Below, piece after piece: positions 1-8,804 of a stretch of DNA of 64,000 nt. Both the position numbers and the translations under genes were made by a program. Source of the stretch: Oscillatoria princeps RMCB-10 (GTDB taxonomy: Bacteria; Cyanobacteriota; Cyanobacteriia; Cyanobacteriales; Oscillatoriaceae); contig JAHHHT010000022.1 in assembly GCA_019359235.1 (NCBI GenBank), forward strand, positions 1 to 64,000, written 5' to 3'. The notes under the pieces were generated by a model. It was not told the origin of the DNA. It worked only from the letters and a program-made list of their open reading frames with translations, and made no database searches. Position 1 is the first letter of the stretch, and each line of letters opens with the position of its first letter.

Positions 1-224
1 TTGGGCTAAAGCCCTACTACAAACTTTGGGCTAAAGCCCTACTACGAACTTTGGGCTAAAGCCCTACTACGAACTTTGGGCTAAAGCCCTACTACAAACT
101 TTGGGCTAAAGCCCTACTACAAACTTTGGGCTAAAGCCCTACTACAAACTTTGGGCTAAAGCCCTACTACAAACTTTGGGCTAAAGCCCTACTACGAACT
201 TTGGGCTAAAGCCCTACTACAAAC
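1..224. repeat. 25-bp tandem repeat, nine units
   Basis: Nine head-to-tail copies of a 25-bp unit whose core is the palindrome GGGCTAAAGCCC followed by TACTAC(A/G)AAC. Units differ only at one A/G position. The array starts at the window edge, so its real length is unknown. The same core occurs in reverse orientation as three 26-bp units at 22479-22556 and as single copies near 27700 and 32775. The rest of the stretch up to 362 holds no gene that I can see. Confidence 0.95.
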
Positions 225-362
225 GAAACGCTAGTGGGTTTGTGACCGCAACCCGGTCTGGCGCTTCTTTCGGGCGCTACACAGCTTTCCCTGGCTCGAA
301 CAAAAAGAACCCTGTAGGGACTAGGGGGGAGCCTGGGAACGAGAGAAAACGAAAGGCAATCG

Positions 363-947
363 CTAATGAAACAGCCAAGTGGTAAAGCAATATTTTTTCC
401 CTTCCCTTACCGGCAGGGATTGATGAGGATGGGTGTAGTAAGACGGAAACACCAAGACACTGCCACTTTGGGGCTTTACTTTCAAATTTTGCCGGTCAAA
501 TAAAGTCTCTCCTCCTTCAAAATCCTCATTCAGGTAGCCTACAATACTGATATCCCTGATTGGTATTTCATTGGCGGCTTCTTTAAGCCGGCTGTCCAGC
601 AGTAAGTTATCAATATGGCGCTTGTATAATTGTCCTTTTTGATAGCGGAGGATGGAGCAAGTTTCGACGTGTTTAAATAGGATACCGTAGTGCTGGTAAA
701 GCATGTTTTGAATGACCGCAACCGCACCAAGCAACAGCTCATTGGTGGAGTCCAAAAGGGAGCTGCCCTCTAGCCGCAGCTGCTGATTATTGCGAAGCTG
801 TGGGTCTGCGGTTTCCAGCGCAATTCCGGCTTGAGCAAACTGGGCGCACTCGGCAATCTGGATGATATGGTCACACAGGGAGGAATTGAGCAGTCGCTCG
901 ACTAGAAAGATTTCATTACCTAAATCTGTCAGAGAGGGTTCTACCAT
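363..947 (-). CDS. 2OG-Fe(II) oxygenase (prolyl 4-hydroxylase-like)
   Basis: A 194-residue protein of the 2-oxoglutarate/Fe(II)-dependent dioxygenase superfamily. Visible signs are the proximal H-x-D pair (RHIDN), a GYLNEDFEGGETLF stretch typical of prolyl-4-hydroxylase folds, the distal His in YYTHPHQS and a following basic residue (GKKY) that would bind 2-oxoglutarate. The reaction would be oxidative hydroxylation of an unidentified substrate, probably a protein or peptide. An in-frame ATG at 1061 would add 38 residues, but that extension contains a TTATTATAC -10-like box near 1000 and looks untranslated, so the ATG at 947 is preferred. The gene stands alone, divergent from the next gene. 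Family assignment is firm, substrate unknown. Confidence 0.8.
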   Translation of the reverse strand: MVEPSLTDLGNEIFLVERLLNSSLCDHIIQIAECAQFAQAGIALETADPQLRNNQQLRLEGSSLLDSTNELLLGAVAVIQNMLYQHYGILFKHVETCSILRYQKGQLYKRHIDNLLLDSRLKEAANEIPIRDISIVGYLNEDFEGGETLFDRQNLKVKPQSGSVLVFPSYYTHPHQSLPVREGKKYCFTTWLFH

Positions 948-1216
948 GAGTGAGAGCGATTTACGAAGTGAAATTTTAGATTTTAGAGGGGGTGTGCGAA
1001 TGTATAATAAATTAGAAACTCCCGCTCTTGGCAACTCACTGAAGAATGAATGAGCGGGCAACCCCTGGCGAGCCAGCCCTTAAATTGACCGGCAAGTCAA
1101 ACCGAGAAACAGCAAAACACAGGACAGTTCACGGGCGGGAGGGGATCGCCTGGTCAAATGCTAGCGCTGTCCGCTAGGCTAATAAAGCAGTACCCAAATT
1201 CTAAGCTTTCAAGCCG

Positions 1217-2731
1217 ATGTCAAGCTCAGATGTAACTTCCAAGCAGTTTTTCCAACCGCTCGACCGCGCGGCCATTTTGCTGATACTGGTGCTGAGCGTG
1301 CTAATAGGGCTGCTTTTGTGGCAAGGCGACCAGACGGTGCCCCGCGTGCGGGACTTCAGCTGGGCAAATAAACAAGTGGGAGCCTCGGATACGCGCTTCA
1401 TCCTCACCTTCAGCCGCCCGATGGATCGCACCAGTGTGGAAGAGAACCTGCGCATAGAGCCGCCCCTGCCCGGTAAGATAAGCTGGGCTGGGCGTCGGAT
1501 GGCCTATACGCTGACTGCGCCGCCGGCCTATGGCACCGCCTACAAGCTACAGTTGCAAAAGGCGCGAGATATGTACAGCTTTGGCAGTGGCAAGAAAGTG
1601 CAAATTGAGCCTTTCACCGGCCAGTTTAGCAGCCGCGACCGCGCCTTTGTCTATCTCGGCGTTGAGGGAAACGAAGCGGGAAGGTTAATGCTGGTGAATG
1701 TCACACAAGGGCAGAAACCGGTCCCCCTGACCCCGCCAGAGCTGGTGGTCATGGAATTTGAGCCATATCCTGATGGGGACCGGATTCTATTTTCAGCTGA
1801 AAACCGCTCGGAGTTTGGTAAAGGCTCCTTTGACGCGCGGCTGTACGCGGTGACCACCGGCATTCACCCGAACTCCCCGGAAAAATCCGGCTCGCGCCCC
1901 GAAAAGGCCGGTAAAATTGAGCGGATTTTAGACAGCGCCGACTACCAGAACCTGAGATTTGACCTGTCGCCGGATGGCAAGACAATCGCCGTGCAGCGGG
2001 TGAGCAGGAAAAATCCGGGCAAAGATTTTGGCATCTGGATAATTCAGCCGCCCGCCGCGCCGAGGCGTTTGGAAACGCAACCGGGGGGCGAGTTTCTGAT
2101 TGCGCCAGATAATAATTCTATGGCGATTGCCCAAGGACAAGGGGTGGCGATTCTGCCGCTGCAACCGCAGGAGGAATCCCAGGCAAAACCGCTGGATTTT
2201 CTGCCGAAGTTTGGCCGGCTGCTCAGCTTTGCCAAGGATAATTCTGCGGCGGCAATGGTGCAATTTAACCAGGATTACACCCGCTCGCTGTTTTTGGTGA
2301 CTAACCGAGGCGTGCAGAAAGAACTCCTGCGCACCACCGGCTCGATTATCAGCGCCCAGTTCGACGCTGGTGGCGCAACTGTCTATTGCTTGCTGACGCA
2401 GTTGCTCAAAGGTGAGCAATACCAGGAAGAACCTTATATCGCGGCGATTGATCTCAAGACTGCTAAAGTGACGCCGCTGGTTGTTCTCCCGCAGCAGCGG
2501 GACATACAAATGAGTCTGGCACCGGACGGTTTGGCGATTTTGTTCGACCAGCTGGTCATCGACCGGCAAAACAAGTCGCAAACCATCGGTCCGCGCACCT
2601 CTGCGGGGGAAACGGTTACAACCAGTCGCATGTGGCTGCTGCCGCTGGTGCCGCCTGGGGAAAATGCCGGCACCCCCACGCAGCCGGAGCAGCTGCCCTT
2701 TGTCGGTGTCCGCCCTCGCTGGCTGCCTTGA
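1217..2731 (+). CDS. Membrane-anchored Ig-like / beta-propeller protein
   Basis: 504 residues. Residues about 18-38 form one hydrophobic segment (signal anchor), followed by a region about 45-115 with the pattern of a bacterial SbsA-type Ig-like domain (LTFSRPMDRTSVEENLRI, TAPPAYGTAYKLQL). The rest has repeated WD40-like/TolB-type blades (for example LSPDGKTIAVQRV, LAPDGLAILFDQL), so a periplasmic or surface beta-propeller is likely. No catalytic motif is seen. Upstream and downstream genes are not close enough to form an operon. A shorter start is possible, but the predicted anchor sits well with the ATG at 1217. Function is unknown; a scaffold or sensor role outside the membrane is only an inference. 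Confidence 0.75.
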   Translation: MSSSDVTSKQFFQPLDRAAILLILVLSVLIGLLLWQGDQTVPRVRDFSWANKQVGASDTRFILTFSRPMDRTSVEENLRIEPPLPGKISWAGRRMAYTLTAPPAYGTAYKLQLQKARDMYSFGSGKKVQIEPFTGQFSSRDRAFVYLGVEGNEAGRLMLVNVTQGQKPVPLTPPELVVMEFEPYPDGDRILFSAENRSEFGKGSFDARLYAVTTGIHPNSPEKSGSRPEKAGKIERILDSADYQNLRFDLSPDGKTIAVQRVSRKNPGKDFGIWIIQPPAAPRRLETQPGGEFLIAPDNNSMAIAQGQGVAILPLQPQEESQAKPLDFLPKFGRLLSFAKDNSAAAMVQFNQDYTRSLFLVTNRGVQKELLRTTGSIISAQFDAGGATVYCLLTQLLKGEQYQEEPYIAAIDLKTAKVTPLVVLPQQRDIQMSLAPDGLAILFDQLVIDRQNKSQTIGPRTSAGETVTTSRMWLLPLVPPGENAGTPTQPEQLPFVGVRPRWLP

Positions 2732-2766
2732 TCAGCGCGGGAGCGCTATCGATGCCGGTTGCAGTG

Positions 2767-2906
2767 GTAGGGGCGGATTCACCCGCAATGATTATAGCAC
2801 AACGAAGGATCTCAGTAAACCCGCCCCCACTTTGCATGTTGCTAGGGGCGGGCTCACCCGAAATTATTATAGCGAGCGCGAAGGATGTTAGTAAACCCGC
2901 CCCCAC
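2767..2906. repeat. Two tandem copies of a GGGGCGGG-ended dispersed repeat
   Basis: Two ~64-bp copies (2767-2830 and 2842-2906) that begin GTAGGGGCGG or CTAGGGGCGG and end AAACCCGCCCCCAC, so the ends are inverted repeats. The middles carry ATTATAG and GAAGGAT in both. Relatives lie at 15572-15636, 39262-39325, 40874-40940 and 41420-41486 in the other orientation. The stretch 2907-3265 has two GCAGACC motifs, including an inverted pair 3015-3022/3051-3058, but no gene. Confidence 0.8.
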
Positions 2907-3087
2907 TTTGCTTGCAGACCTTGAATCGGGTCTGGGAGCTGGGGGGAAAAAATTAACACTTCCCATGCCGGCGGAAGTGATATAATCAGTTGTGAGCTGT
3001 TGGTTCTTTGTTCGCAGACCTTCGCTCTAAGAAGGGCGCTGGGGCGTTACGAGGTCTGCAAGCCGGTTAAAAAAAGAAACGGTACTG

Positions 3088-3119
3088 AGAAACCCGGTTT
3101 CTTAAAGAAACCGGGTTTC
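3088..3119. repeat. AAACCCGGTTT hairpin, copy 1
   Basis: Near-perfect inverted repeat: arm GAAACCCGGTTTCT, 3-base centre, arm AGAAACCGGGTTTC. It is one of at least seven such copies in the window (8448, 24508, 33209, 33760 and 44336, plus two separated arms inside the MITE at 15225-15366). It could fold as a stable hairpin on either strand. Confidence 0.85.
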
Positions 3120-3265
3120 AAAGGGCGTACTTCATCCAACTGAAACCCGCTACAGATTTGCCGTGACGCACTTTCATGGCTTTATTACCGCCTGAGACAA
3201 TTGGGGTTTTTTATATCTACCTGCTTATTGAACATCTCGACATATAAAATCCCTAGAGGTGATTT

Positions 3266-3604
3266 ATGCGATTTCGCGACCTGCATTACTTGCAGGATAT
3301 TCTCATCTCTGCCAGACTGGCTTTTAGCTATGTATCCGGGCATACATGGACAAGATTTTTGCAGGACACCCAATTGCAAGATTCTGTGCTTCGCCGGCTA
3401 GAAATTATGGGCAAGGCGGAGCGACGCCTTTCTGAAGAAACTCGCATCCACCTGTCTAATATTCCCTTTGTCTTGATGCGCAACCGGATTTTCCAAGAGT
3501 ATGATAAAGTGGATTTAAGCGACGTTTGGGATGTCATTCATCAGGATTTGCCGGGCTTGATTGCGCAACTGGAAAAAGTTGTCCTGTCGCACGAGAAGTC
3601 GTGA
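3266..3604 (+). CDS. HepT-like (DUF86) protein, catalytic His replaced
   Basis: 112 residues matching the HepT/DUF86 all-helical HEPN fold: an N-terminal RDLHYLQDIL helix, RRLEIMGKAERRLS in the middle and the C-terminal pattern DLSDVWDVIHQDLPGL. HepT toxins are RNases or AMPylation targets working with an MntA nucleotidyltransferase. The active-site motif R-x(4-6)-H-x-Y reads R-N-R-I-F-Q-E-Y here, with Gln in place of His (codon CAA at about 3494). No MntA-type gene lies beside it, so it is an orphan. A good ribosome binding site (AGGTGAT) sits 8-9 bases before the ATG. Membership in the family is clear; RNase activity is doubtful because of the Gln. Confidence 0.75.
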   Translation: MRFRDLHYLQDILISARLAFSYVSGHTWTRFLQDTQLQDSVLRRLEIMGKAERRLSEETRIHLSNIPFVLMRNRIFQEYDKVDLSDVWDVIHQDLPGLIAQLEKVVLSHEKS

Positions 3605-3840
3605 GAGGAAAAGAGCCCCCGGCACGCTGAACGCAGGGGCGGGTTTGCCGCGCCGGCACGCCCGATTTCTGCTGTCTGACCAGCTAAATTATTGTAGCAC
3701 ATTGCGGTTTGTCAAGGTGCCGGTGGCAAGTTTGTTTTGGATTTTGGAGGCAAGTATTTTGGATTTAAAAAGGGCAGTAAAGCCTTTTCAGCCAGAGTTA
3801 AAATACTATGTCTCTCCACTTGGTAGAAGCTGTTACGATT

Positions 3841-4134
3841 TTAATCGGCTGATTGGAGAAAGGGAGGCGGAGCCTCCTGAGTTCGTTCCCAGGCGGAGCC
3901 TGGGAACGAGGAATCATATCTCAGGGATTTTATGAGACTTGGGAGAGGGAAGCTTCCCTGAGGCAAGCGGGATTCCTCTACTTCCATCCTTGCTAAAGTG
4001 GTAGCCGTATCCGCCAGATACAGGGCGATAGTCGCTCTTTTGTCGGGGTCTTTTTCTTGCCACAGGTTAGTGGCATAGATCATTACAATATTGCGGTATT
4101 CTCTTAAGGATTCTGAATCGTTCGCGTCAGTCAT
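3841..4134 (-). CDS. Small hypothetical protein with repeat-derived tail
   Basis: 97 codons. The first ~55 residues (YRNIVMIYATNLW, ATIALYLADTATTLARME) look like genuine helical protein, acidic at the start. The last ~30 residues (SSFPGSAWERTQEAPPP) are a translation of the CGTTCCCAGGC palindrome at 3884-3908, which occurs elsewhere in intergenic DNA. So either the palindrome inserted into the 3' end, or the gene really ends earlier and is damaged. No clear ribosome binding site is seen. Function unknown. Confidence 0.35.
   Translation of the reverse strand: MTDANDSESLREYRNIVMIYATNLWQEKDPDKRATIALYLADTATTLARMEVEESRLPQGSFPLPSLIKSLRYDSSFPGSAWERTQEAPPPFLQSAD
3864..3908. repeat. REP-like palindromes (CGTTCCCAGGC family)
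   Basis: Two adjacent palindromes: GGAGGC-GGA-GCCTCC at about 3864-3878 and CGTTCCCAGGC-GGA-GCCTGGGAACG at 3884-3908. The second is repeated exactly at 32801-32825, with relatives at 18521-18543 and 27648-27671. This dispersed family is otherwise intergenic. The stretch 3605-3840 upstream holds no other feature. Confidence 0.85.
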
Positions 4135-4336
4135 AGTTTTAGATGTCGGTCATATCAAAGGGCAGGTGCTGAACGAAAACTCTGAGGAGTTGTCTTTCAG
4201 GATATAGATACACAAACCTCACCTATAGCAATTCATTTGCCAACAGAGTTACCTCTTGACTGGCTTCTGGTGGGCTGACTGATTCATGGAAGGCAACGGC
4301 GGTGTGCTGACCGGGAGGCATGTTGGGGAACTGAGC

Positions 4337-4864
4337 CTAAGCATACCGCAAGTTAACCGGCTTCCGGTCAACAACGGTGCCATCCTGCCTCAGGATTGCC
4401 AGGAAGGCAACTCCTTCTACAGAAGTCATGGCATTCTCGTTCTGGTTGCGAATTGTAATAAAAATGTCTGACATGGCTCTATTATAAGGCAAGATAGCCG
4501 GCGCTTTTCCCTTGAGCGGGGGTAGGGGCGGGTGGGAGCATGTCACTTTTGCGAGTTTCCTGGCGAGCGCGTTCCTCACGCAAGGGCAGACTTTCCCCCG
4601 CCTGCGCCGGCTAATTGTACGAACGCGCCCGTCGCGTCCCCACACGAGTCCGGATTCAAAAGTGACACGCTTCCGGGCGGGTTCATGCAAGAAATAGCGG
4701 TTCTCAGTTGGATGAACTATGGCCCAGAAACCCTGTTTCTTTAACAATACCTTCGCCAATTCAGCTGAGGTTGCTACCAGGGTAAACGCATCAAAATTCA
4801 AGTAAGAATTCAGGTCAAGGATGAAAGAGTAACCAAACTTGACAGCAAATATAGCAGTAGCCAC
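4337..4864 (-). other. Doubtful open frame, mostly repeat-derived
   Basis: An open frame of 175 codons. Its middle (SHPPLPPLKGKAP and RRRRGKVCP stretches) has the composition of translated intergenic DNA, so a single long gene is unlikely. A 45-codon sub-frame from the ATG at 4474 (MSDIFITIRNQNENAM...) is preceded by TTGCC and a TATAAT box only 8-10 bases upstream and could be a small leaderless gene. The N-terminal part near 4864 has no motif that I recognise. The rest of 4135-5035 contains no other gene. Confidence 0.25.
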
Positions 4865-5035
4865 TTAGGGCACGGACGTAGGACAGGGGTAGCTGTAGCG
4901 TAGCGGCTCCGCAGGAGCTACCGCGCAGCCCGCACGGAACGGCCTGTCCGCCCCCCTGCGCCTTCCTGGACGTTGCACAGGCGTCTCGCCTGTGCCCGCC
5001 CCGCTGACAACCAACATTTAAAACGCACAATCTCC

Positions 5036-6193
5036 CTATCGTCCCAACTGGCGGCGCAAATTAGCCAGCCGCTGTCTCGCCTTCAGGTGATTGGGAGTAA
5101 CTCTCAGCGCTCGGTCATAAGAATTGATCGCGTCTTCGTAGCGTTTCAGCTGCTCTAGCGCCACACCCCGGTTGTACCACGCATTAGAAGGGCTGGTATC
5201 CATTCCCCACTCCCCCCTGCTTTGCAAGGCTTTGTCATAAGCTTCTATCGCATTTTCGTACTGTTCCAACTGCAATAAAGCTGTAGCGCGATTGTACCAG
5301 GCCAGGGCAAATTGCGGATTGATGCCAGTCGCTTTGTCAAAAGCTGCCAGCGCTTCTTCTTTGCGCCCCAACTTCCACAGCGCCGAACCTTTGTGACTCC
5401 AAGCGGCTTCAAGGGTTTCCCCGCCCCACTCATTATTCACTTGAATCGCCTTGTCAAACGCCTGCGCCGCCTCTTCGTTGCGGTTCATGTCCCTGAGCAC
5501 GACGCCTCGCTGGAACCAAGCCAGAGAGTAATCGCCCTTGAGATCCGTAGCTTTCTGCAAAGCGGCAATCGCGGCGTCATACCGGCTCAATTCTCGGAGC
5601 ATCGCCCCTTTGCCCGCCAGAGCCGCAGCTGAATCCGGCTTGAGGCTGAGAGCCTGCTCGTAAATGGCCAGCGCTTGTTCGTACTGTTTCCTGCTCGCCA
5701 GATACCGCCCTCGGTTCAGCAACTGCAGCAAATCCCCAGACTCTGAAGCTGCCGGCTTGTCGGGAGTTGCCGGCTCGGGTTTGACGGGAGTAGTTGGGGT
5801 ATTCTGAGCCGGTGCCGGCTTGTCGGGAGCTGCCGGCTCGGGTTTGACGGGAGTAGTTGGGGTATTCTGAGCCGGTGCCGGCTTGTCGGGAGCTGCCGGC
5901 TCGGGTTTGACGGGAGTAGTTGGGGTATTCTGAGCCGGTGCCGGCTTGTCGGGAGTTGCCGGCTCGGGTTTAGCGGGCGTTTCTGGGGTGTTCTGAGCCG
6001 GTGCCGGTTTGTCTGAAGCTGCCGGCTCTGGCTTGGCGGGCGTTTCTGGGGTATTCTGAGCCGGTTTGTCTGAAGCCGCCGGCTCTGGCTTTGCCTGCGC
6101 TGCGGCGTCATTGCCCTCAGCCCAAACCGGCACTTGAACGCCAATGCTAACAGCGGCAGTAATAATAGAGACCCATTTGAGAGTGCGCTTCAT
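5036..6193 (-). CDS. Exported TPR protein with proline-rich repeat linker
   Basis: 385 residues. The start at 6193 gives a typical signal peptide (MKRTLKWVSIITAAVSIGVQVPVWA, cut after the Ala), whereas the longer frame from 6244 adds an unlikely Cys-rich lead. Residues about 35-150 are a proline/alanine/lysine linker of near-identical 21-residue units. The remainder is a run of about six TPR motifs (for example YEQALAIYEQALSLKPDSAAAL, AWYNRGVALEQLKRYEDAI). TPRs bind other proteins, so this is probably a periplasmic or cell-wall-spanning scaffold. The linker may pass through peptidoglycan, which is an inference. Monocistronic. Confidence 0.85.
   Translation of the reverse strand: MKRTLKWVSIITAAVSIGVQVPVWAEGNDAAAQAKPEPAASDKPAQNTPETPAKPEPAASDKPAPAQNTPETPAKPEPATPDKPAPAQNTPTTPVKPEPAAPDKPAPAQNTPTTPVKPEPAAPDKPAPAQNTPTTPVKPEPATPDKPAASESGDLLQLLNRGRYLASRKQYEQALAIYEQALSLKPDSAAALAGKGAMLRELSRYDAAIAALQKATDLKGDYSLAWFQRGVVLRDMNRNEEAAQAFDKAIQVNNEWGGETLEAAWSHKGSALWKLGRKEEALAAFDKATGINPQFALAWYNRATALLQLEQYENAIEAYDKALQSRGEWGMDTSPSNAWYNRGVALEQLKRYEDAINSYDRALRVTPNHLKARQRLANLRRQLGR
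5751..6091 (-). repeat. 63-bp in-frame minisatellite in the TPR gene
   Basis: About five to six head-to-tail 63-bp units (21 codons) encoding proline-rich segments such as PAPAQNTPTTP and KPEPAAPDK. The three central units are almost identical at DNA level; the flanking ones carry Glu or Ser changes and one is 6 bases shorter. Because the unit is a multiple of three, copy-number changes keep the frame open and only alter linker length. Confidence 0.9.
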
Positions 6194-6330
6194 AGGACTA
6201 TATCTATAAGAGTCAGTGCCACCGCAATTGTAACAGTGGGTCAACTTTCGCGATATACCCTCGTTCCCGGGCTGCTGCCGAAGCTCTCGGTGGTGGCAAG
6301 GTTCTAAACTAGATTAACCTGCCTCCCCCG

Positions 6331-6363
6331 CTTTTGGGGCGCGGGTTTCGAGCGCCCCAAAAG
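6331..6363. repeat. Perfect 12-bp inverted repeat, intergenic
   Basis: Arms CTTTTGGGGCGC (6331-6342) and GCGCCCCAAAAG (6352-6363) with a 9-base centre; no T-run follows. It lies in the 430-bp gap between the TPR gene and the pentapeptide gene. A second small palindrome, GGTGCGTT-TTG-AACGCACC, lies near 6526-6544. The gap contains no gene that I can support and presumably holds the promoters of both divergent genes. Confidence 0.7.
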
Positions 6364-6625
6364 CCGCCGGTGCCAGACGGGTGAGACACTCCACCGGCAA
6401 TTACAGCCAATCCAGATAGACTGGGGATGACGGACGGCAACCTTTTACGGATTTTTTCTATCAGGTGTTCTACCGCTACCGCCACCGGCACTGCCCTCAC
6501 ACCGTGTCCCCAACTCATACAGCAGGGTGCGTTTTGAACGCACCGCGCAGCTTGCTGCCGGTGCTGAATTTTGCCTGAGTCGTATCAGAGCTATCCGCTA
6601 TCGCTAACCTGCCCTAAGGGCCAAA

Positions 6626-8362
6626 ATGCAAGTCAAGGAGCTTCTCGATCGCTATCAACAGGGAGAGCGGAATTTTTCCCACATTGACCTCGCCGGTGCC
6701 AGCCTGAGCGGGGCGAATCTGCGCAATATCGACCTGACCGGCTCCGATCTGTGCGGTGCCAACCTCAGCTGGGCATCGATTACCCACAGCCAGCTTACCG
6801 GCGCAATCCTGCGCCGCGCCGATCTCCGCAGCGCAGCGCTCACCGGCAGCAATCTCAACCAAGCCATATTGAGTGGCGCAAATCTCAGCAAAGTGGATTT
6901 GCGGATGGCTTCCCTGCAGGAAGCCGACCTCAACTGGGCCGTTCTGCAAGAAGCCGACCTCACCGGCTGCGATCTCACCGGCTCCAAGCTCGACCAAATC
7001 AATCTGGAAAGGGCAAAACTCAACGGTGCCCAGCTGTTGCGGGCGGAATTGATGGAAGCCAATTTGCGGCGAGCCAGCCTCACCGGTGCCAACCTGACGG
7101 GTGCCAATCTGCGGGAGAGCCACATGGAAGAAGCTTCCATGCGAGAAGCGATCTTAATTGGAGCCAACCTGATTGAAGCTAACCTCAGCGGTGTCAATCT
7201 GCGTCTGGCAAATCTCAGTCAGGCGGACTTGCACCGGGTGGTTCTCACCGGCGCGGACTTGAGCGAAGCGACGCTCGACAGCGCGGACTTGAGTCGAGCC
7301 AACCTCACGGGAGCCTACCTGCTGAAAACCAGCTTCAAAAACTCCCATTTACTGCGAGCCAACCTGCAAGATGCCTACCTGTTGCGCTCAGACTTAACAG
7401 AGGCTTCTTTGCGGGGAGCGGATTTGCGGCGGGCGGACTTGAGTGGGGCGTATCTGAGAGACGCCACCTTGAGTGAAGCTGATTTGAGAGACGCCTATTT
7501 ACTGGAGAGCCGGCTGATCCGCACCAATCTCGATGGCGCGAAAATGACCGGCTGCTGCACCCACAACTGGCACCTGGAGGAAGTCGATTTCTCAAAGGTG
7601 GACTGCCGGTACGTCTTTACTGACTTCAACTACGCCACCAAAAGCCCCAAGGAACGCTACCCAGCCGGTCGGGATTTTGAGCCTGGAGAGTTGGGCCGGC
7701 ACCGGCAAGTCAAGGAGTCAATCGTAGAAGTTTCGTTCAAAGAAGCTCCCAACTGGCAGGCTTTAGTGTTTGCGCTGGCTCAAGTGGAGCTGGAAAGCCA
7801 CGAACTCACCCTGACGGTGCAGTCGTTTGAATCCAGGGAGGATGGCTATTTGCTGCAGTTGAAGGCGAACCATGTTGTCAACGCCAAACTTGTGGCGGGG
7901 CGGATTTTGCAGCTTTACCCGGAGGTGCTGCGGCGCTTTAACTCCCGCCGGTTGGACATCTTTCGCCTGCTCAACATCTCAGGGCTGCTGAACAATTCCG
8001 CGCCCTCATCAGCGCCCGCCCCTCAGCCACCGCCCTTCCCGCCGTCGCGAGAGCAACCGACATCGGGGAAGCGGCTGCAGGTGTATCAAGAGGTGGTGCG
8101 CCAGATTCAATATATCCTCGCCAACCAAGCGCCGGAGCAATTTGTAGAAAGCGTGCAGCGGTTGCTGGAATACCTGAAAAGCCAGGGGATTTCCACCGAA
8201 GAACTTCAGAAAAAAGCGATTGTTCAGGTGATAGCCCACAGAGCGAAGCAAGATCGGGCCTTCGGAGAAAATCTGGTGCGCTGGCAGAAAACAGCCACAG
8301 AATCTGCTCGTTTATCAATGGTGGGGGAAGCAATTTGGTTGGCGCTCACACTGCAGGGTTAG
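6626..8362 (+). CDS. Pentapeptide-repeat protein with helical C-terminus
   Basis: 578 residues. From about residue 15 to 320 the protein is an almost unbroken run of A(D/N)LXX pentapeptide repeats, which fold into a right-handed quadrilateral beta-helix. From about 330 on comes a different, partly helical region containing a proline-rich break (SAPAPQPPPFPPSREQP) and a final helical segment. Cyanobacteria carry many such proteins; their roles are mostly unknown, with DNA mimicry known only in a few families. No signal peptide or membrane segment is visible, so it is probably cytosolic. The stop codon lies inside the TTAGGGG-type tandem repeat that follows. Confidence 0.9.
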   Translation: MQVKELLDRYQQGERNFSHIDLAGASLSGANLRNIDLTGSDLCGANLSWASITHSQLTGAILRRADLRSAALTGSNLNQAILSGANLSKVDLRMASLQEADLNWAVLQEADLTGCDLTGSKLDQINLERAKLNGAQLLRAELMEANLRRASLTGANLTGANLRESHMEEASMREAILIGANLIEANLSGVNLRLANLSQADLHRVVLTGADLSEATLDSADLSRANLTGAYLLKTSFKNSHLLRANLQDAYLLRSDLTEASLRGADLRRADLSGAYLRDATLSEADLRDAYLLESRLIRTNLDGAKMTGCCTHNWHLEEVDFSKVDCRYVFTDFNYATKSPKERYPAGRDFEPGELGRHRQVKESIVEVSFKEAPNWQALVFALAQVELESHELTLTVQSFESREDGYLLQLKANHVVNAKLVAGRILQLYPEVLRRFNSRRLDIFRLLNISGLLNNSAPSSAPAPQPPPFPPSREQPTSGKRLQVYQEVVRQIQYILANQAPEQFVESVQRLLEYLKSQGISTEELQKKAIVQVIAHRAKQDRAFGENLVRWQKTATESARLSMVGEAIWLALTLQG

Positions 8363-8405
8363 GGGTTAGGGGTTAGGGGTTAGGGGTTAGAGGTTAGGGT
8401 TAGGT
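8356..8405. repeat. Heptamer short tandem repeat (TTAGGGG)
   Basis: About six copies of a TTAGGGG-type heptamer, the last ones degenerate. The first overlaps the stop codon of the pentapeptide gene. Similar arrays occur at 37380-37450, 37510-37545 and 61860-61900 in the opposite sense. These match the short tandem repeats well known in filamentous cyanobacteria. Confidence 0.9.
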
Positions 8406-8447
8406 GGCAAGTTCGCGGACATTATTAAGGATAATATGGCGGCCTCC

Positions 8448-8480
8448 AGAAACCGGGTTTCTTAAAGAAACCCGGTTTCT
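8448..8480. repeat. AAACCCGGTTT hairpin, copy 2
   Basis: Arms AGAAACCGGGTTTCT and AGAAACCCGGTTTCT around a 3-base centre. It lies 85 bp after the pentapeptide gene. The remaining gap to 8804 holds AAATCC-type short repeats near 8698-8732 and nothing that looks coding. Confidence 0.85.
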
Positions 8481-8804
8481 TGATGTTCCGTTTATTTTTG
8501 CCGGCCTACCCCTACCCAGTCCAGATCAGATGTTGCGCATTTAATTTGCGTCACTCCTCTCTACAAATATCTCCCTTTATCTCACTTTAACAGACCTCTG
8601 TAGGCTCCGCCCCTGCCTGCAACAAGCAGATTAAAAGCATAACAGCTCCTCTAGCATTTTTTCCTGTGGCTGAAAAGGCTTTCCTGCCGTTTTGTGCAAT
8701 CCAAAATCCGGGCATCCAAAATCCAAAATTCGTATTAGCTCCTGCCACCGTGAAACCTCAAACCGCACCAGAGCACCAGAGAACCCCCTCAATCGTCATT
8801 AGAG

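Noticed and set aside
3561-3935. 124-codon frame after the HepT-like gene
   Set aside because: Overlaps the 3' end of that gene, runs through REP-like palindromes and shows no protein-like pattern.
6614-7197. Long open frames antisense to the pentapeptide gene
   Set aside because: They mirror the periodic A(D/N)LXX codons; their repeats follow the real gene.
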